Of a DNA stretch of 64,000 nucleotides, positions 9,871 to 21,575 are shown in pieces; the stretch's first letter is position 1; every line of letters starts with the position of its first letter. Both the position numbers and the translations under genes were made by a program. The notes under the pieces are model-generated. The model made no database searches and was not told the origin of the DNA. It saw only the letters and a program-made list of their open reading frames with translations. The stretch is from Typhlomys cinereus (lineage: Eukaryota; Chordata; Mammalia; Rodentia; Platacanthomyidae): contig JALPQD010000294.1 of NCBI GenBank assembly GCA_023101885.1, positions 1,911,501-1,975,500 of the forward strand, given 5' to 3'.

Positions 9871-11497
9871 AAAAATTATTGTGAGAGGTCAAGAATTAAG
9901 GAGGGATATAGAGAGAGTGAAACTCATTCACTGTAGAATAAAACAGTTTGGCTAAGAGGTAGGGCTTCATTCCATCATCAAACCTTCACACAAAAGAAAC
10001 CGGCAGATGAGAACGAAGACTGTACTTCCCACTGGGGGCAACCAAACCTGGCACAGGAAACACAGCAGGTTTGGCGGTGGTGGGTGGGGACAGAGGGTTG
10101 AAATTAGAATTCCAAGCAAGTAGAAAAGACAGGTTTGGAAACTCTGAAAAAATTTCATTTCATTATTGTGGATTGAACTTGGAACTACACACACATGCTA
10201 GACAAAGTACTCCTTAGTCTTTTTACTATCATTCATTCATTCACTCATTATCCATTATTCATCTGTACTAGAGTCTCCCTAATTTACAGGCAGGTGTTCA
10301 ACTTGTGATCTCCCTGCCATATCCTCTTAAGAAACTCTTTGTGCTAAAAGGACTTAAGACTTTCTTGTTTGGAGATGACAACCCCTCATCCCCAACAACA
10401 GAAGAATTTGGGAGTCACATGCAAGGTGTCCTTGCCTACTGTAGCCCTCAACAAGTTCCAGACTCACAGTCGCCATCAATCACACACACAAAACTTCCAG
10501 GCATTCCTCCTCTGTTGCCCTCTCTGCTCCAATTTCCATTGCTAAGGCATGACCTTCAGTAAAGGGCACTTATCTGTCATTGAATATGAGACTTAATTAT
10601 CTCAGATGAAGAGCAGTGATGTGGAAGCATCGGTTTTCACACAGGCAGCTGCTTTGGAGGAGCCTAATTTACCATAAGTGCTCTATCCTCAGGCCCAGGC
10701 CTCCCCACTGTTCTCTGCCCTCCCCTGTCCCTTCTCTCCTTTAGTTGCCTCAGTCTCTGAAGCCATCAAAGTGAGGAGGAGGAGGACTTAGGGGCTGCTA
10801 GCAGTTTTCATCAGAAAGGAAACAGAAGCAGAGGGAGCCGCATACCAGCAACGCTGCAGTAGACTTCCACAAAATAATCTTTTCTTTTTAAGTCTGTCAC
10901 TTTTCTCTGTGGCTTCCTTCCCCTCATACTAGTACCTCTGCCTTTGTCTCTCTAGACCCTCATTACAGTGGGTACCTGGATATTAATATGGTCCTTTTTA
11001 CCTCCTCCCAACCCTTTTCCCTGGTCTGTTTGTAGCTAAGGGTTTGGAGAGTGGTGTGGCCTTGGATGAGGTCTTGGGGATCTGGAGTGAAAGCAGCAAG
11101 TGTGTGCGGGGAGTTGTGCTCACAGTTGGGGAAAGGGTGCATAGTGTTCAGAAAGATGGGGGAAGAAATCCAAGCTATGCATCTAGGCGGGACTTCAGGA
11201 GCCACAAGACACATTTACAAACACCAACTAGGGGATCAAGATAGATGAGAAAGTGACGGTTAAATATGTCACCTGGCTCTTGTTCATGTGGGGCTTTTCT
11301 TTCCCAACTGTTTTGTGGTGGGGAGCAGCAAGGGAAGCAGCTCTCAGATGATCTTTGCAGCTCAGATGAGCCAGCCAAGGCGGGTTGTTTCAGGCTCCAG
11401 AGATAAATGGGACGGTGGCTCCCGGGGGCAGCGCAAGGACAAGCTGGGGATGCTATACTCGGGCTGAGGTGCAGGTGAGTGTTGCAGTTAGCCCGCG
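9871..11497. other. Mostly unassigned sequence
   Basis: 10165-10212 resembles the reverse complement of an ID element, and 10225-10330 faintly resembles a reversed B1. 10650-11495 is GC-richer and free of obvious repeats, with overlapping ORFs on both strands (such as 11175-11510 minus, 111 codons) but no recognisable protein. Confidence 0.4.
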
Positions 11498-11935
11498 TGC
11501 TGACTGTCAATTCACAACCAAACAGCTTAGGGGATCAAGGGGGTTTTAGTCTTTCTTAAAATTCTCAGCCACAGTTCTTTGTCCCACTTGACAGAAGAGT
11601 TCATACCAGCAAGAGCCGAGGGAACTAACCACATGATGTCTATAGGGACTTCTGAGAGAAGAGGGAAGCCTCATTGTCAAGACTGCTTGTCTGCCATAGA
11701 AGGCAGAAGAATGCCGACTTACTGAACCAACTTCTCCATCTTATTCGCTGCCCAGGGATTGGTCGCAGTCTTTGTGGACTGGATCTTCCCATGTGAATCA
11801 GACCATCCCTTGCAGACTTGCACAGGGCTTGCCATAACTACTGATTCTTCACAAATATGCCAAGAGCTCAGCCTTCAGTTGTCACATTGTCACCTACATA
11901 TCCAACTAAAACAGCAGGGTGTTATATCTGTTACT
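11498..11935 (-). repeat. ERVL-type solo LTR, minus strand
   Basis: It aligns with the minus-strand LTR at 8637-9095. Both have 'agcttag' then 'gttttagtctttcttaaaattc'-like starts, a 'gggactt/gggactgt' block and a 'cttcagttgtcac'-like end. The 112-codon ORF starting at 11759 runs from LTR into flank and is probably chance. Confidence 0.6.
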
Positions 11936-14748
11936 GATTCCTCCAGGACAGAAGACTTGTTGCTTTTCCATACCTATAGTTCCTTCTCAGATCTTGACAT
12001 ATGTAGTTGGGGCTCAAGGGTTCCTCTTCAGGCTCTGTTCTATGTCGAGAGTCACCAGGATCTGCACAGCCGTGTGTGTTTCAGAAGCAGTGGGTAGTTT
12101 GTGGGCAGGTGTCTAGGAAGACCAGGGGCAGAAGGCAGTAGTTTATGGACCCCTAGGCTAGATAAAGGCGGATGGGCTGCCAAGGGCTGGCGTTGTCAGC
12201 TTAGCCTCACTTGACATTGGCTATAGAGCCAATGCAATGGATTCTTCCACTCAGGTGCCTGATCTTGAACTGGCCACTCCTCAGAGGAAGTCATGAAGTC
12301 ATCTTAAACCCAGAAGACAGTGAGTTGTCTGATGTTTGAAATACTCGTGAAGCCTCTAATTGGGCCTTGGAGATTCAGATGCAGCACAGATGACTGCAGA
12401 GCCTGTGGGACCGTCACTGTGTCTCACCATGCTAAGGACTCTGGGTTCCCTTTTTCTCAGGAATTACAGAACCAAACCAGCCCTCCAGTTGCACACAATC
12501 CCTCTCATGACCTCAAACAGGCCTTCCCAGCCTTATCCACTACCTGAGCTTGGGCTTCATGTGAGGAGTGGCCAGCTCAAGATCAGCCCTAATGATAATT
12601 AGTCTTCTACCTAGAGCTGAGGTCATATTTTGGTGGAGATCTCTTTTACATGGATCCCAAAGGAACAACACTCATAACTCTTATCTGATCCACTCCTGAA
12701 CCCCTAGAGTAGGGCCAGGCTGTTGCCACACAAGTCAGATTGCTTATCTAGCCCACCCCTCTAGAGTCAACCTGCTCCTTGCAACCCTAGTTCTGCTAAC
12801 AGTATTGCTTACAGCCTGTTGTCAGTCCAGATTTCTGGAAAGTCATCTGCACCTTTCTGTTCATCTCTTTCCTTCCAGAGGGAGAAGAAATCAGTGTGAT
12901 AGATGCTCCAGGGAGCTCATAAGGCACTAATTTCCCATGTTAAGACTGTGACTGTCCCAAACAGATTAAATGTTTCCACAGCATCAGTGACTTTAGTCTG
13001 CATTCATTCCTTCCCTAGCCTAAGAGGAACATTTGGACAGACACCTCAAGCAAGGGAGAACAGAGCAGTATGTAAGGTCTTTCCAGGAGCAAGAAAGGAA
13101 AATGCTGGGTTGAGAATGAGCTTGGAAGTTGGAACTAAAGACACAGGTTCTGCCAGGGATGTTGTAATAGACATTCTGCAGAAGCTTGAGCTTCTGGGTC
13201 ATTGGCAGAGGGTTCAATAAAGTACCCATGGCAGTTGGTCTGCTGATTACATGACTAACAGATGGAGCCAAATCCAAACTTTTAATTCCTATGTTGGACT
13301 TGGTGGTAAAAGTTCCTATTGGGGCTCAACATGGAACTTTACCTCCTGGTGAATTTTCAGCTTCAGCTGTTGATATGACCATCTGCAAATGCCTCAATGG
13401 GTTTGAGTACCAGGTGTCATTGCTGTAGTGTTCGTTTTTCCTTCCTCTGCTCTGGATGAGCCTGTAGTTTCTCTTCTTCAACCCAACTGACTTGATGGTG
13501 ATTTAAAAAAAAACACAGATGCTGATTAAAAACAAAACAACTTCCCCATGAGTTTCACCCTCTCTAGGAAACATCAAGTATCTCTGCCTACCTTGAATGT
13601 CCAAGCACTTCTTCGGTCCTTCTCTCCGTGCACCTTTCTCATTGGAGGCCTCCAGCAGCCCGTGAGAAGCAGGCTGGAGGCAGTAGGAAGATCTTGACTT
13701 TGAGCCACTGCCCATCTTTCATGGAGATCAAAGTCTCCTGAGATTTGTATTTAGAGCACTATATCAGTTTGGGGTCATTCTTCACTGGGACATTGCTTCA
13801 GCTTATACTTTTTTGTATAAGGAACTGAAAGTTGTGCTTAAGAACTTGTCTTTTCCCCAGTTTTCTTCTTTACCCCACATGACCAAACCATTCCATATAT
13901 TGCATTCCTAAGACCTATGAATAGCAGAAGGTCTGTGAATTGGTTGAAGTGGCATCTTCTAGCATATGTGTCAAGGTAGCAATCTCGTTAGTGGCATTTG
14001 TGGTTGTCTTGATTCATAGAGCAACCCTTTCTTTGTGAGCCTCAGAATCCTCAGCAACATGTATCCAATTGCTTCCACTAGCCCCTTTGGTAAAGAAGTT
14101 TCCCATTTTATACCCCACTTCCACTCACTGAAACACTTGTGATGCTCCAAACGAACAGATATTTAACACCAGAAACTTGTCAACTTGATAGGATGTATGC
14201 TTGGCCAGGGTGTTTGTAGTTACACTCAGATACATCAAGCTGTAAGCTTGCTTGATGGGGTTGAAGCAGATGCACACATTTAAGGACCTCATCCACTTCC
14301 CTGTGGAGATCATGACTCTGCTGCTTTTTCACATTAATTCTCTCACTGTTCTGCTACATGAAGGAGCTAAGAAGTTATAGGATAGAATGTGTTGGTCAAG
14401 ATGAACTACACTGTCCTGAGAGACAGAGAGGGATAACCTGAGAGCCAACCAAGACATGCTACATGGTAAACTCTGTCATGCCCAGGAATTAATCCCTGGC
14501 TGTCAGGGAGGGCCATTGTAATAATTGTGTACTGTGGATGCCGTCCTTGACACAAAAGGGAAGGTGTGAGGAATTGTAGCTCTGTGGCTCTCGTAGTTTG
14601 CCTTCTCATTTTGATTTGTTAATAGATGCCAGAGTGGTGGTGGGTGATATCACTTCACCTGAGTTGGAGTTAGGAAGCAATTTTTCTTTGGTTACGAGTG
14701 TTTTTTCTTCTTTTCTTACCCACTTCCCTGATAAATTCACTACATTTC
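11936..14748. other. Long stretch without recognised gene or repeat
   Basis: Base composition is moderate. The longest plus-strand ORF (12903-13220, 105 codons) ends beside 'caataaagt' at about 13216. A second open piece in 13260-13430 could be part of the same decayed retrocopy or proviral remnant. I cannot name it. Confidence 0.35.
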
Positions 14749-15149
14749 TCTCACAGTTAGGGATACATGTCAACTTGATAGTTGAGGTTTTGAGCTCTGG
14801 GCACACTTGTAGATAATTAGTAGTTGAGTTAACCCCAAAATGAACCTGCAAGAGATTGTCTAATTGATGGGGAAGGTCCAACCCATAGTGGGTAGAACTA
14901 GGACCTGGAAAGATGAATTAAAATAGAGAATTGCTTAAGGAAGTTGCCATCCTTGTGTACTCTTGGCCAGACATGCTGGTCATTGTGTGATGATGCAACT
15001 GGTTCCCTCAAAACCGTGGTGATGGTGCATGCTCCCCTGAGAAGTTATCTAAGAACTATAATCAAACAATCGTAAGAGAAAATAAACCCCTGTTCCCATC
15101 AATAGTTTTGTCATGATTTTATCAGCATGCATGCAGGTAAACTGCAACA
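14749..15149 (+). repeat. Solo LTR, same family as compact provirus
   Basis: About 401 bp, matching 1644-2072 and 3187-3609 along the length, including 'gtcaacttgatagttgagg', 'gggcacacttgtaga' and the 'actgcaaca' end. A perfect 5 bp duplication ATTTC flanks it (14744-14748 and 15150-15154). The first bases are TC rather than TG, a mutation. It arose by LTR-LTR recombination of a provirus. Confidence 0.85.
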
Positions 15150-15229
15150 ATTTCCACCATACTATGATTGTGACTCAGGAAACGTCTTTAAATTAACCTT
15201 GGCCCTTGATCTATAGCACCTGTTTCTTT

Positions 15230-15355
15230 TTCTCCCTGCTACTATTTTCTCTTCATTCTCTTCCTCCTCTCCCTTTCTTCTTTCCCTTCCCTCTCCTCCT
15301 CCTTCCTGTTGACCTCCCCAGCTTTCCTTCCTCCTCTTTCCCCTTTTTCCTTAAA
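15230..15355. repeat. Pyrimidine-rich low-complexity tract
   Basis: Runs of CTC, TTC and CCT on the plus strand with no reading frame of interest. Confidence 0.8.
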
Positions 15356-15639
15356 TGGTAGCCATATTGTCCTAGATTTTTGACACTACTTTTACCCCTG
15401 AGAAAGTCATTCATTTAAACTGAAGACTCTAAAATTCATCATTCCAAGCTAGCATTATTTTGAGATTAAAGGGAGCCATTATTAATAATTGTAAAAGATC
15501 ACCAGGAGTAATCCAATATGAGTCCAGACATGGACTTACAAGACCTTGTCTTCAGTGATGAACATGGAGCAAACTTGCTTTGATTTGCTTTGATCATACA
15601 GCAACACTGTATGATCAGGATATAAATGCTCGGCTTCTA

Positions 15640-15755
15640 GAAGAACTTGGCAACTCTGCTTCCTCATCTGTACACTGGGTATGATGGTGACTGATGCACA
15701 GATGGCTTTAAAGAGTGAGGCAACATACACAAAGCATTTGACTTGGGATAGTTCA
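15640..15755 (+). repeat. MIR-like SINE fragment
   Basis: 'aacttggcaactctgcttcc', then 'tcatctgtacactgggtatg', follows the core of MIR ('cctcatctgtaaaatgg'). An ancient mammal-wide repeat. Confidence 0.5.
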
Positions 15756-16689
15756 AGGAATTCTAATTTCCTTTTCTCTGTCTTTCCCTAATGAAGCCAA
15801 ATAAGCTTACCAACCATTCCTAATTTGTCTCCTTTAATGGGAAGGTTGCCTGTGATCTGTGACTCTTTGTTCCTCATTACAATGAATATTCAATTTTGCA
15901 TTCCTATCTCTTTCCAATCTACCCAACAAATGAGCTAAATTCAATATGTTATGAGATCTTAAAGTATGAGGCAAAGAATCTTAACTTATCCCAACACACT
16001 GGGCCATGCAGTGCATTAAAAGGATGCTGCAACTTAAATGCTAAGGATGAAATAGCACTGAGAGATAATTAAGAGAATATGGCTAACACTATTTCAAGGA
16101 AACATTTTTAAGCTCTGGACCACTAGTTTCAATTCTGCCCCAAAGTGCTCATGCCCATTGCTGGCTGCAGTCAGAAGGACAGTAGACAACATCCTATGAA
16201 AACCTGTGGTCTTAGAAGGCCCAGCTTCACTCACCAGATATACCCTAGACTTGATTTCTTGCTTTGACCTTCATTCCTCCTATCTATAAAATGGTCACAG
16301 GAATATACACTAAGCATATCTGTAATGAAAGCCTTACCAACCTGACAGTCTGTACTGGCAGATACAAAGTGAAGTGGGTCACCGAGTTAGTTTTTACTTC
16401 TTAAAAAAAAAATCCTATGTCAAATCGATATGGCTTCATTCTTGTTTTGATTCAGCTAGATTATTCTGTAGTGTAATGACCATTTCTTATATTCAGCACT
16501 ATGAATTTCAACATAGATCAATTTCATAGATCTTTAAATGGCATTGACAAATGTTTTCAAGACTTTCACAAGGCTTTGTCCAGACCACTGCTCCAGGAAA
16601 CACTAGCCTGCTAGGATATTAATGTTGTCTCTTGAAAAGCAGGATGTGGGTTCAAAGTTCTTTGAGAAATTATGAGTGAATAAATGAAT
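15756..16689. other. Unassigned sequence with an old MIR
   Basis: 16225-16345 resembles a plus-strand MIR, including 'ctatctataaaatggtcaca'. The rest holds nothing I recognise. Confidence 0.45.
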
Positions 16690-16815
16690 CAATTGGGTAT
16701 GATGGCAATGCCAGTAATCCTAGTACTTGAGAGGCTGAGTTTTGAGGGATGGCTAGCCTAGGCTTCAAGGAGACCCTGATTGAAAGCCAAACAAACCAAA
16801 ATGAAACAAAAACAA
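16690..16815 (+). repeat. B1-like SINE
   Basis: 'gggtatgatggcaatgccag', 'taatcctagtacttgagagg' and the following 'ctagcctaggcttcaagg' are in B1 order, ending in an A-rich tail ('caaacaaacc' type). The 121-codon minus-strand ORF over this stretch (16670-17035) is repeat shadow. Confidence 0.7.
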
Positions 16816-17644
16816 ACAACTCAAACAGTGAGACAAATTCCTTCATTGCATAGCCTTCCAGATATTTAAATGAGTCCATGTGGATAATCAATCTGTAGGA
16901 TGGGGTATAGTCACAGAAATTATCTGTTCTGCCTCCATAATTTTTACAGTATGTTTTTAGAAGACCAGTTATCCTTGTCATGCTTTGGCAAGTACAGCTG
17001 AAATAACATTTATAGATTTTGAAAAATGCTAACATTACGATATTAAATAAATAAGTTACTAAATTTCTGGTACTATGAAAATTGTGATTATATTAAAATG
17101 TATTTAAGAGAGGGACAGGAATTAGATTAGCCATATTAATGTGCTGATTAAAAGTAGTAATTCAGAAAGTTGGAGGACTTGACAGCTTTATATTTACTTC
17201 ACTTAACTGTATTTTTCTACAATGAGCTTGCATTGACTGTGTCCTTGTTCTCTTGGTTAATATCTGAAGGGATTGATTCTTTTCCAATGACAATGCCAGT
17301 ACCACCCGATTGAAATATGCCCTTCATTGATTCCTGAGAATAAACAACCTCCAGAAGCTCTTTAGGAATATAGATGATAGAAAAGCAGACTCCAAGCCAG
17401 GAGAAAAGCATGGAAAGTTCTAAGAATGGCAACAAAATAATTGAAACAGGAGATAATGGGAATTGAAAGGGAACAAATTAAGAAACAGGGCCTTTCCTGA
17501 CAAAGAAAATAAAGTCCATGGTGAAAAAGCAACCGTGGTTTTTGTGAGAATCCATGAAATGAAGACAAAATCAATCATAGCATCCCCTGCCAAGTGGTAG
17601 ATGTTAATCTGGATCATAAGAAAATTTTCATTGAAGTGAAATAT
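16816..17644. other. Unassigned sequence
   Basis: AT-rich with several overlapping minus-strand ORFs of 70-77 codons in different frames (17217-17653). None resembles a known protein. No clear repeat. Confidence 0.35.
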
Positions 17645-17960
17645 TCTAACCAAAGCAACTTAAGGGAGAAAGGATTTATTTTAGCTTACAGTCTCAGAGG
17701 GATGGAGTCCATCACAGCAGAGAGGTAGGGTGGTCATCACAGGCATAGTAGCTGAAGCAGGAGGCCGGCAGGTCACATCACAGTCATACTCAGGAAGCAG
17801 AGAGAACAGAAAGTAGGGACAAACTATAAAGGTTCCCCAATTTTCCCAAACAATGCCATAAGTTGGAGATCATGTATTCAAATACACGTGCCTATGGGGA
17901 AACATTTTACATTCAAATCATAGCCTACCTTCCTGCTTACAGGCTGGGCTGCCAATGAGG
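17645..17960 (-). repeat. MaLR/ORR1-like or URR1-like rodent repeat
   Basis: 'gcaacttaagggagaaagga' at the left end and 'gcctatggggaaacatttta' near the right end are characteristic of a very common rodent repeat. They match, in reverse complement, the copies at 40710-41085 and 49500-49870. The class (MaLR LTR or hAT-derived) is uncertain without a library. Confidence 0.6.
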
Positions 17961-18194
17961 CATTTTTGAACTTATTAACATAAGAAAAAATGTGAGGCTT
18001 GATTACCTGTGGTCTCCACACCTGCCTTGTCACCTGTATGGTCTAAACTTCAAAGGGCAGGAACAAGGATTTTTTTTATCAATGAGGATATGATATGATC
18101 AGTTTTTATCCCACTTATGATGATGTGATGTGATCAATCTTCAATCCCATAGAAATTCACGGATTCCAAAAGACAGTCACTCTATTGTCTTGGA

Positions 18195-18385
18195 AGGTGT
18201 ACTGCTTTGACTTTAAACCTTAGCTTCACTGCCCAACCCTGTGTCGGTTTAGATGCTTTTCCTAAACTTTCTGTGCTTTTGTCTTCATAAAATAGAGATG
18301 ATAGCAATGTAGCTCATTTCATCATTGGGAAGATTAAATGAGTTGATGTATATATAAAATTTAGCAGTGAACTTGTTGTAAATAG
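18195..18385 (+). repeat. MIR SINE
   Basis: 'ttcataaaatagagatgata' then 'gggaagattaaatgagttga' is the clear MIR core and 3' half in order. Ancient. Confidence 0.75.
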
Positions 18386-18447
18386 TGCCATTAATATCAA
18401 GAAAGAAACAGAAAATTCTTGTAAATTTCTTCTAGATTACTTCTCTT

Positions 18448-18875
18448 ATGATCTGAATGTTTTAAAATTACTATGTTGTTTAACTCACCAATGTTGATGG
18501 CTTTAAGAAGTGAGATCTTCGAGAGGTGTCTTCATGAATGGTATTAGTGCCCTTATAAAAGATGCCCCAGGAAGCTAATTGTTCTTTTCTATATGTGAGG
18601 ACCTATGGAAAGAAGGCGTGTTCTGTGAACCAGGAAATGGGTCCTCCCTAGACATGAAATCTTGTCTTGGGAGGAGCTGGTTTCAGTGTTCCTTTCTTAC
18701 TATGTTCACATGAATAGGAGGTACCATCTGTGGGAGTGAACCCTCTCCTAACAAGAATCTGAGGGTGCCTTGGCCTTGGACTTCTAAAACTGTAAATTAT
18801 AACTTCCTGTGACATATGAGCCACTCTATCTAATATATTTGTTTCAGTAGTCCCAAGGGACTAAAACATACTGGA
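18448..18875 (+). repeat. MLT1-type MaLR LTR
   Basis: 'attagtgcccttataaaaga', 'gaaccaggaa', 'tgccttggccttggacttct' and 'gggactaaaacat' follow MLT1 order. An unrelated insertion of about 70 bp lies around 18660-18735. Likely a solo LTR. Confidence 0.75.
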
Positions 18876-19221
18876 ATTCCATCCTGACTTCAATTTCTTT
18901 ATAATGTGTAGTATTGCTACCTAATTAAACAGAAATTAAGTTACTCTGAATATTATGAATGACAGGACAATTATCAATTGGGTTGAAGTTATATGTGGTA
19001 TTATGTGCCCTGTCTTTAAATTGGAACTTGTGTTAGTGATGTTTTGCTACATCTTTGTGTTTAACAGATACTCTAATAGAAACAGTTATTTCTCACTCAC
19101 AGCCTAGGAGCAAGCTACAAAACTGAAGTGCTTTGCAAGTGTCAGTCATATTGGCTGTAGTCTGTACTTTGTTGGGAACCACTCCATAGAACATTCATCT
19201 TGAGACTCAGGCTGAAGGCTC

Positions 19222-19470
19222 ACTGGGTTGTTTCTATTTATTTATTTATTTACTCTGTGTGTATGTGTCAGAGGGATGACTCATGGTGGATTGCTTTTAC
19301 CTTCTTCTTGCTTCATTCTGGGATTTCCCAGTCTCTACCCCCCAGGACCAGAAGTGCAGGTCAACCACCATTTCTGCCTGGCATGTTTATGTGGGACCTG
19401 GGATCTGAACTCAGGACTTTCTGCTTGCGAGACAGAGTCTTAACTCTGAGCCATCTTTCCAGCCCTCTTT
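19222..19470 (-). repeat. Older B2-like SINE, minus strand
   Basis: Right end 'ctgagccatctttccagccc' is the reverse complement of the tRNA-like head. It contains 'ggatctgaactcaggacttt', as in the younger copies. The left end is TTTA/TGTG-rich tail. More diverged than the four TSD-bearing copies. Confidence 0.7.
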
Positions 19471-19473
19471 CCT

Positions 19474-19532
19474 CCTCCTCCTCCTCCTCCTCCTCCTCCT
19501 CTTCCTCCTCCTCCTCCTTTTTCTTCTTCTAA
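19474..19532. repeat. (TCC)n microsatellite
   Basis: About 17 near-perfect TCC units with a few TTC changes. It gives poly-serine ORFs that are not genes. Confidence 0.95.
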
Positions 19533-19598
19533 AGAGAATTCATAAGAATACATGAGGACCATAAGAAAATTATTTCTTTCTTAAAATTTCAGCAATAA

Positions 19599-19802
19599 GG
19601 GGCTGGAGAGGTGGCTCAGGGGTTAAGCCTCTGCCTTGCAGGCAGAAGGTCCTGAGTTCAGATCCTAGACCCCACGTATAGAAGCCTGGGGGAAGCGGGG
19701 CGGCATTCTGGCCCTGGTAGGGTGGAGCCTGTGAATCCCGGGGCAAAGTAAACAAGAAGGAGGTGGAGGCGGTCCGTGGTGGTTCCGGAATTCTCCCATG
19801 GT

Positions 19803-19856
<54 letters not shown>

Positions 19857-19885
19857 CGCGCGCACGCACACTGAATAAAAAAAAA
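19599..19885 (+). mobile_element. B2-like SINE with CA tail and target duplication
   Basis: A tRNA-like head (A-box-like 'tggctcaggggtt', B-box-like 'gagttcagatcc') is followed by a ~110 bp body, then (CA)n and 'ctgaataaaaaaaaa'. Perfect 10 bp duplications TCAGCAATAA lie at 19589-19598 and 19886-19895. Transcribed by RNA polymerase III through the internal boxes and moved by L1 enzymes (family knowledge). One of four similar recent copies in this window. Confidence 0.9.
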
Positions 19886-19895
19886 TCAGCAATAA

Positions 19896-20999
19896 ATAGA
19901 CTGCCATTTCCAATGATACTATATTGGCCAAAGCAACTTGTATGACCAAGCTCAATGACAGTGGGTAGGAATTATTCTCTCTTCTCAGGATACCCGCTGA
20001 AATGGCAAAGAAAGAAAAGGAATCAGGAACAAATAAATACTAGGTATGTGCCCGAGGTCTTTAAGAACACAGGAATTAGTGGAAAAGAATGCAGTTCATA
20101 TCAGGATAGCATGCTCTAAAGTTGACACTGGGAAGTGAAATATTCTCAACTCAGGACCCTGATGCCCTGAAAGTGCAATCAGACAGACTTACAACATATC
20201 CATAGAAATGCACCTGCAGCCAGACTCACAGGAACAGAGGGACAAGGTACCCAGTGGTAGCAATGCACCCTAGAGCTTTGGAGAAGCCCTTAACTAGAGG
20301 ACCCAGCAGAGGCAGCCTGGACCACTTGCAAGACCTCCTGGCTTCCTCACCATGGCTTGGAGATGATTTGCTCTCACAAGGGATCTCCTCTGAGTTCAGT
20401 GTTTACGCCAGTCAAATGCTTCAGACTTAGTCTGTTTCTATCATTTTTAGCTACCGTACATACACATGTATTTACATATTCAGCCATATCAGACAGAGGA
20501 GCATATCTCCCTAAAGTATCTGATAAATAAACAGATAATCAAGTGGCTGCAAAATTACTTGCTGCAGAAGTTCTGGGACCACAGCCAGAGGTGAGTGCCT
20601 TCAGCATGGGCCTTACTGGGTAATCCACTTCCGCAGTAGGAAGTCATTAGCTGAAATTATTCCTGGGTCATCCTAGCCTTTTTACCTGTCCTAAAGCCAG
20701 AGTTGAAAACTATTTGACTATTTCAGTAAGCCCTGTTTAAATTATTACTTACCCCCGAAATAAGTAAATCAACCCCATGTGGGACAACGGTACTCTCTAC
20801 TGGCACCTTATGGAGCATTTGTTCCCCAGGTGAACTCATTTGCCAAGTTTTATCCTTCCCAGTCTGGGGTGGAAGATTCGACTCCCTGAATCTGCAGAGA
20901 TGTTTACTGGAGAGGTGACCTACTTACTTACTTCTAGAGTCAGGGATATGCTTGGGATACTTTCTCTGGAGTTCTCAGATGCTGCCTCTCTCATGGACT
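19896..20999. other. Unassigned, repeat-poor sequence
   Basis: Nothing recognised on either strand, and no ORF of note. Confidence 0.4.
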
Positions 21000-21575
21000 G
21001 AGATGCTTAAGTCAACTTGTGACACCAACATGTTTTCAGCAAGGAGACAAGGTGAGTTATTGAACTGACAGCTCCACCAGGCATGGGCTCCACAAGGTGG
21101 TGATCAGTTGTGGATAGTGCTCACTTAGGCAGCAGATGAGGCAGCTCCACGTGGAGGCTTTCAAGGTTATTGGAGCTAATTTCTCCAACAAGGGAAGCGA
21201 GTTGAGGGCTTACACACTGTCTGCTTCATGCTCAGGGGCCTGTTCTTGCTTGAGTACAGTTCATCAGCATGTAGGAGAGTCCACACCAACATCATGAACT
21301 GAGGGACCTAGCTACACCATTTCCATGTGAAAAACAGAGAGGGAGACACTTTCTCATTTGCCAAACTATCTATATGGCAATTTCCAACCAGTTCACTTTC
21401 TGTCTTATCTACCGCAATGGTCCCTCCCACCTTGGGCTAGGTCTTTCCAAATAAATCAGATAATTTCCCACAGGCTTGTTCAGGCCCTGCCTTAATGACT
21501 AACTTTTCATAGATGTGCCCCAAAGTTCAACCTTCAATTGTCAAATTGTTATCTACAACTAACCACCATATGATC
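21000..21575 (-). repeat. ERVL-type LTR remnant, minus strand
   Basis: The right part (21410-21570) matches the ends of the minus LTRs at 8637 and 11498: 'gggctaggtctttccaaata', then 'cttcaattgtcaaattgtta'. The left part is diverged or interrupted, so the left limit is approximate. Confidence 0.5.

Noticed and set aside
19605..19670. A functional tRNA gene at the SINE head
   Set aside because: The A- and B-box-like motifs belong to a SINE head followed by a SINE body and tail. No complete cloverleaf or tRNA 3' end is seen.
19200..19955. ORFs of up to 110 codons on both strands
   Set aside because: They run through SINE bodies, a (TCC)n tract and a CA tract, giving poly-Ser and Cys-Val repeats.
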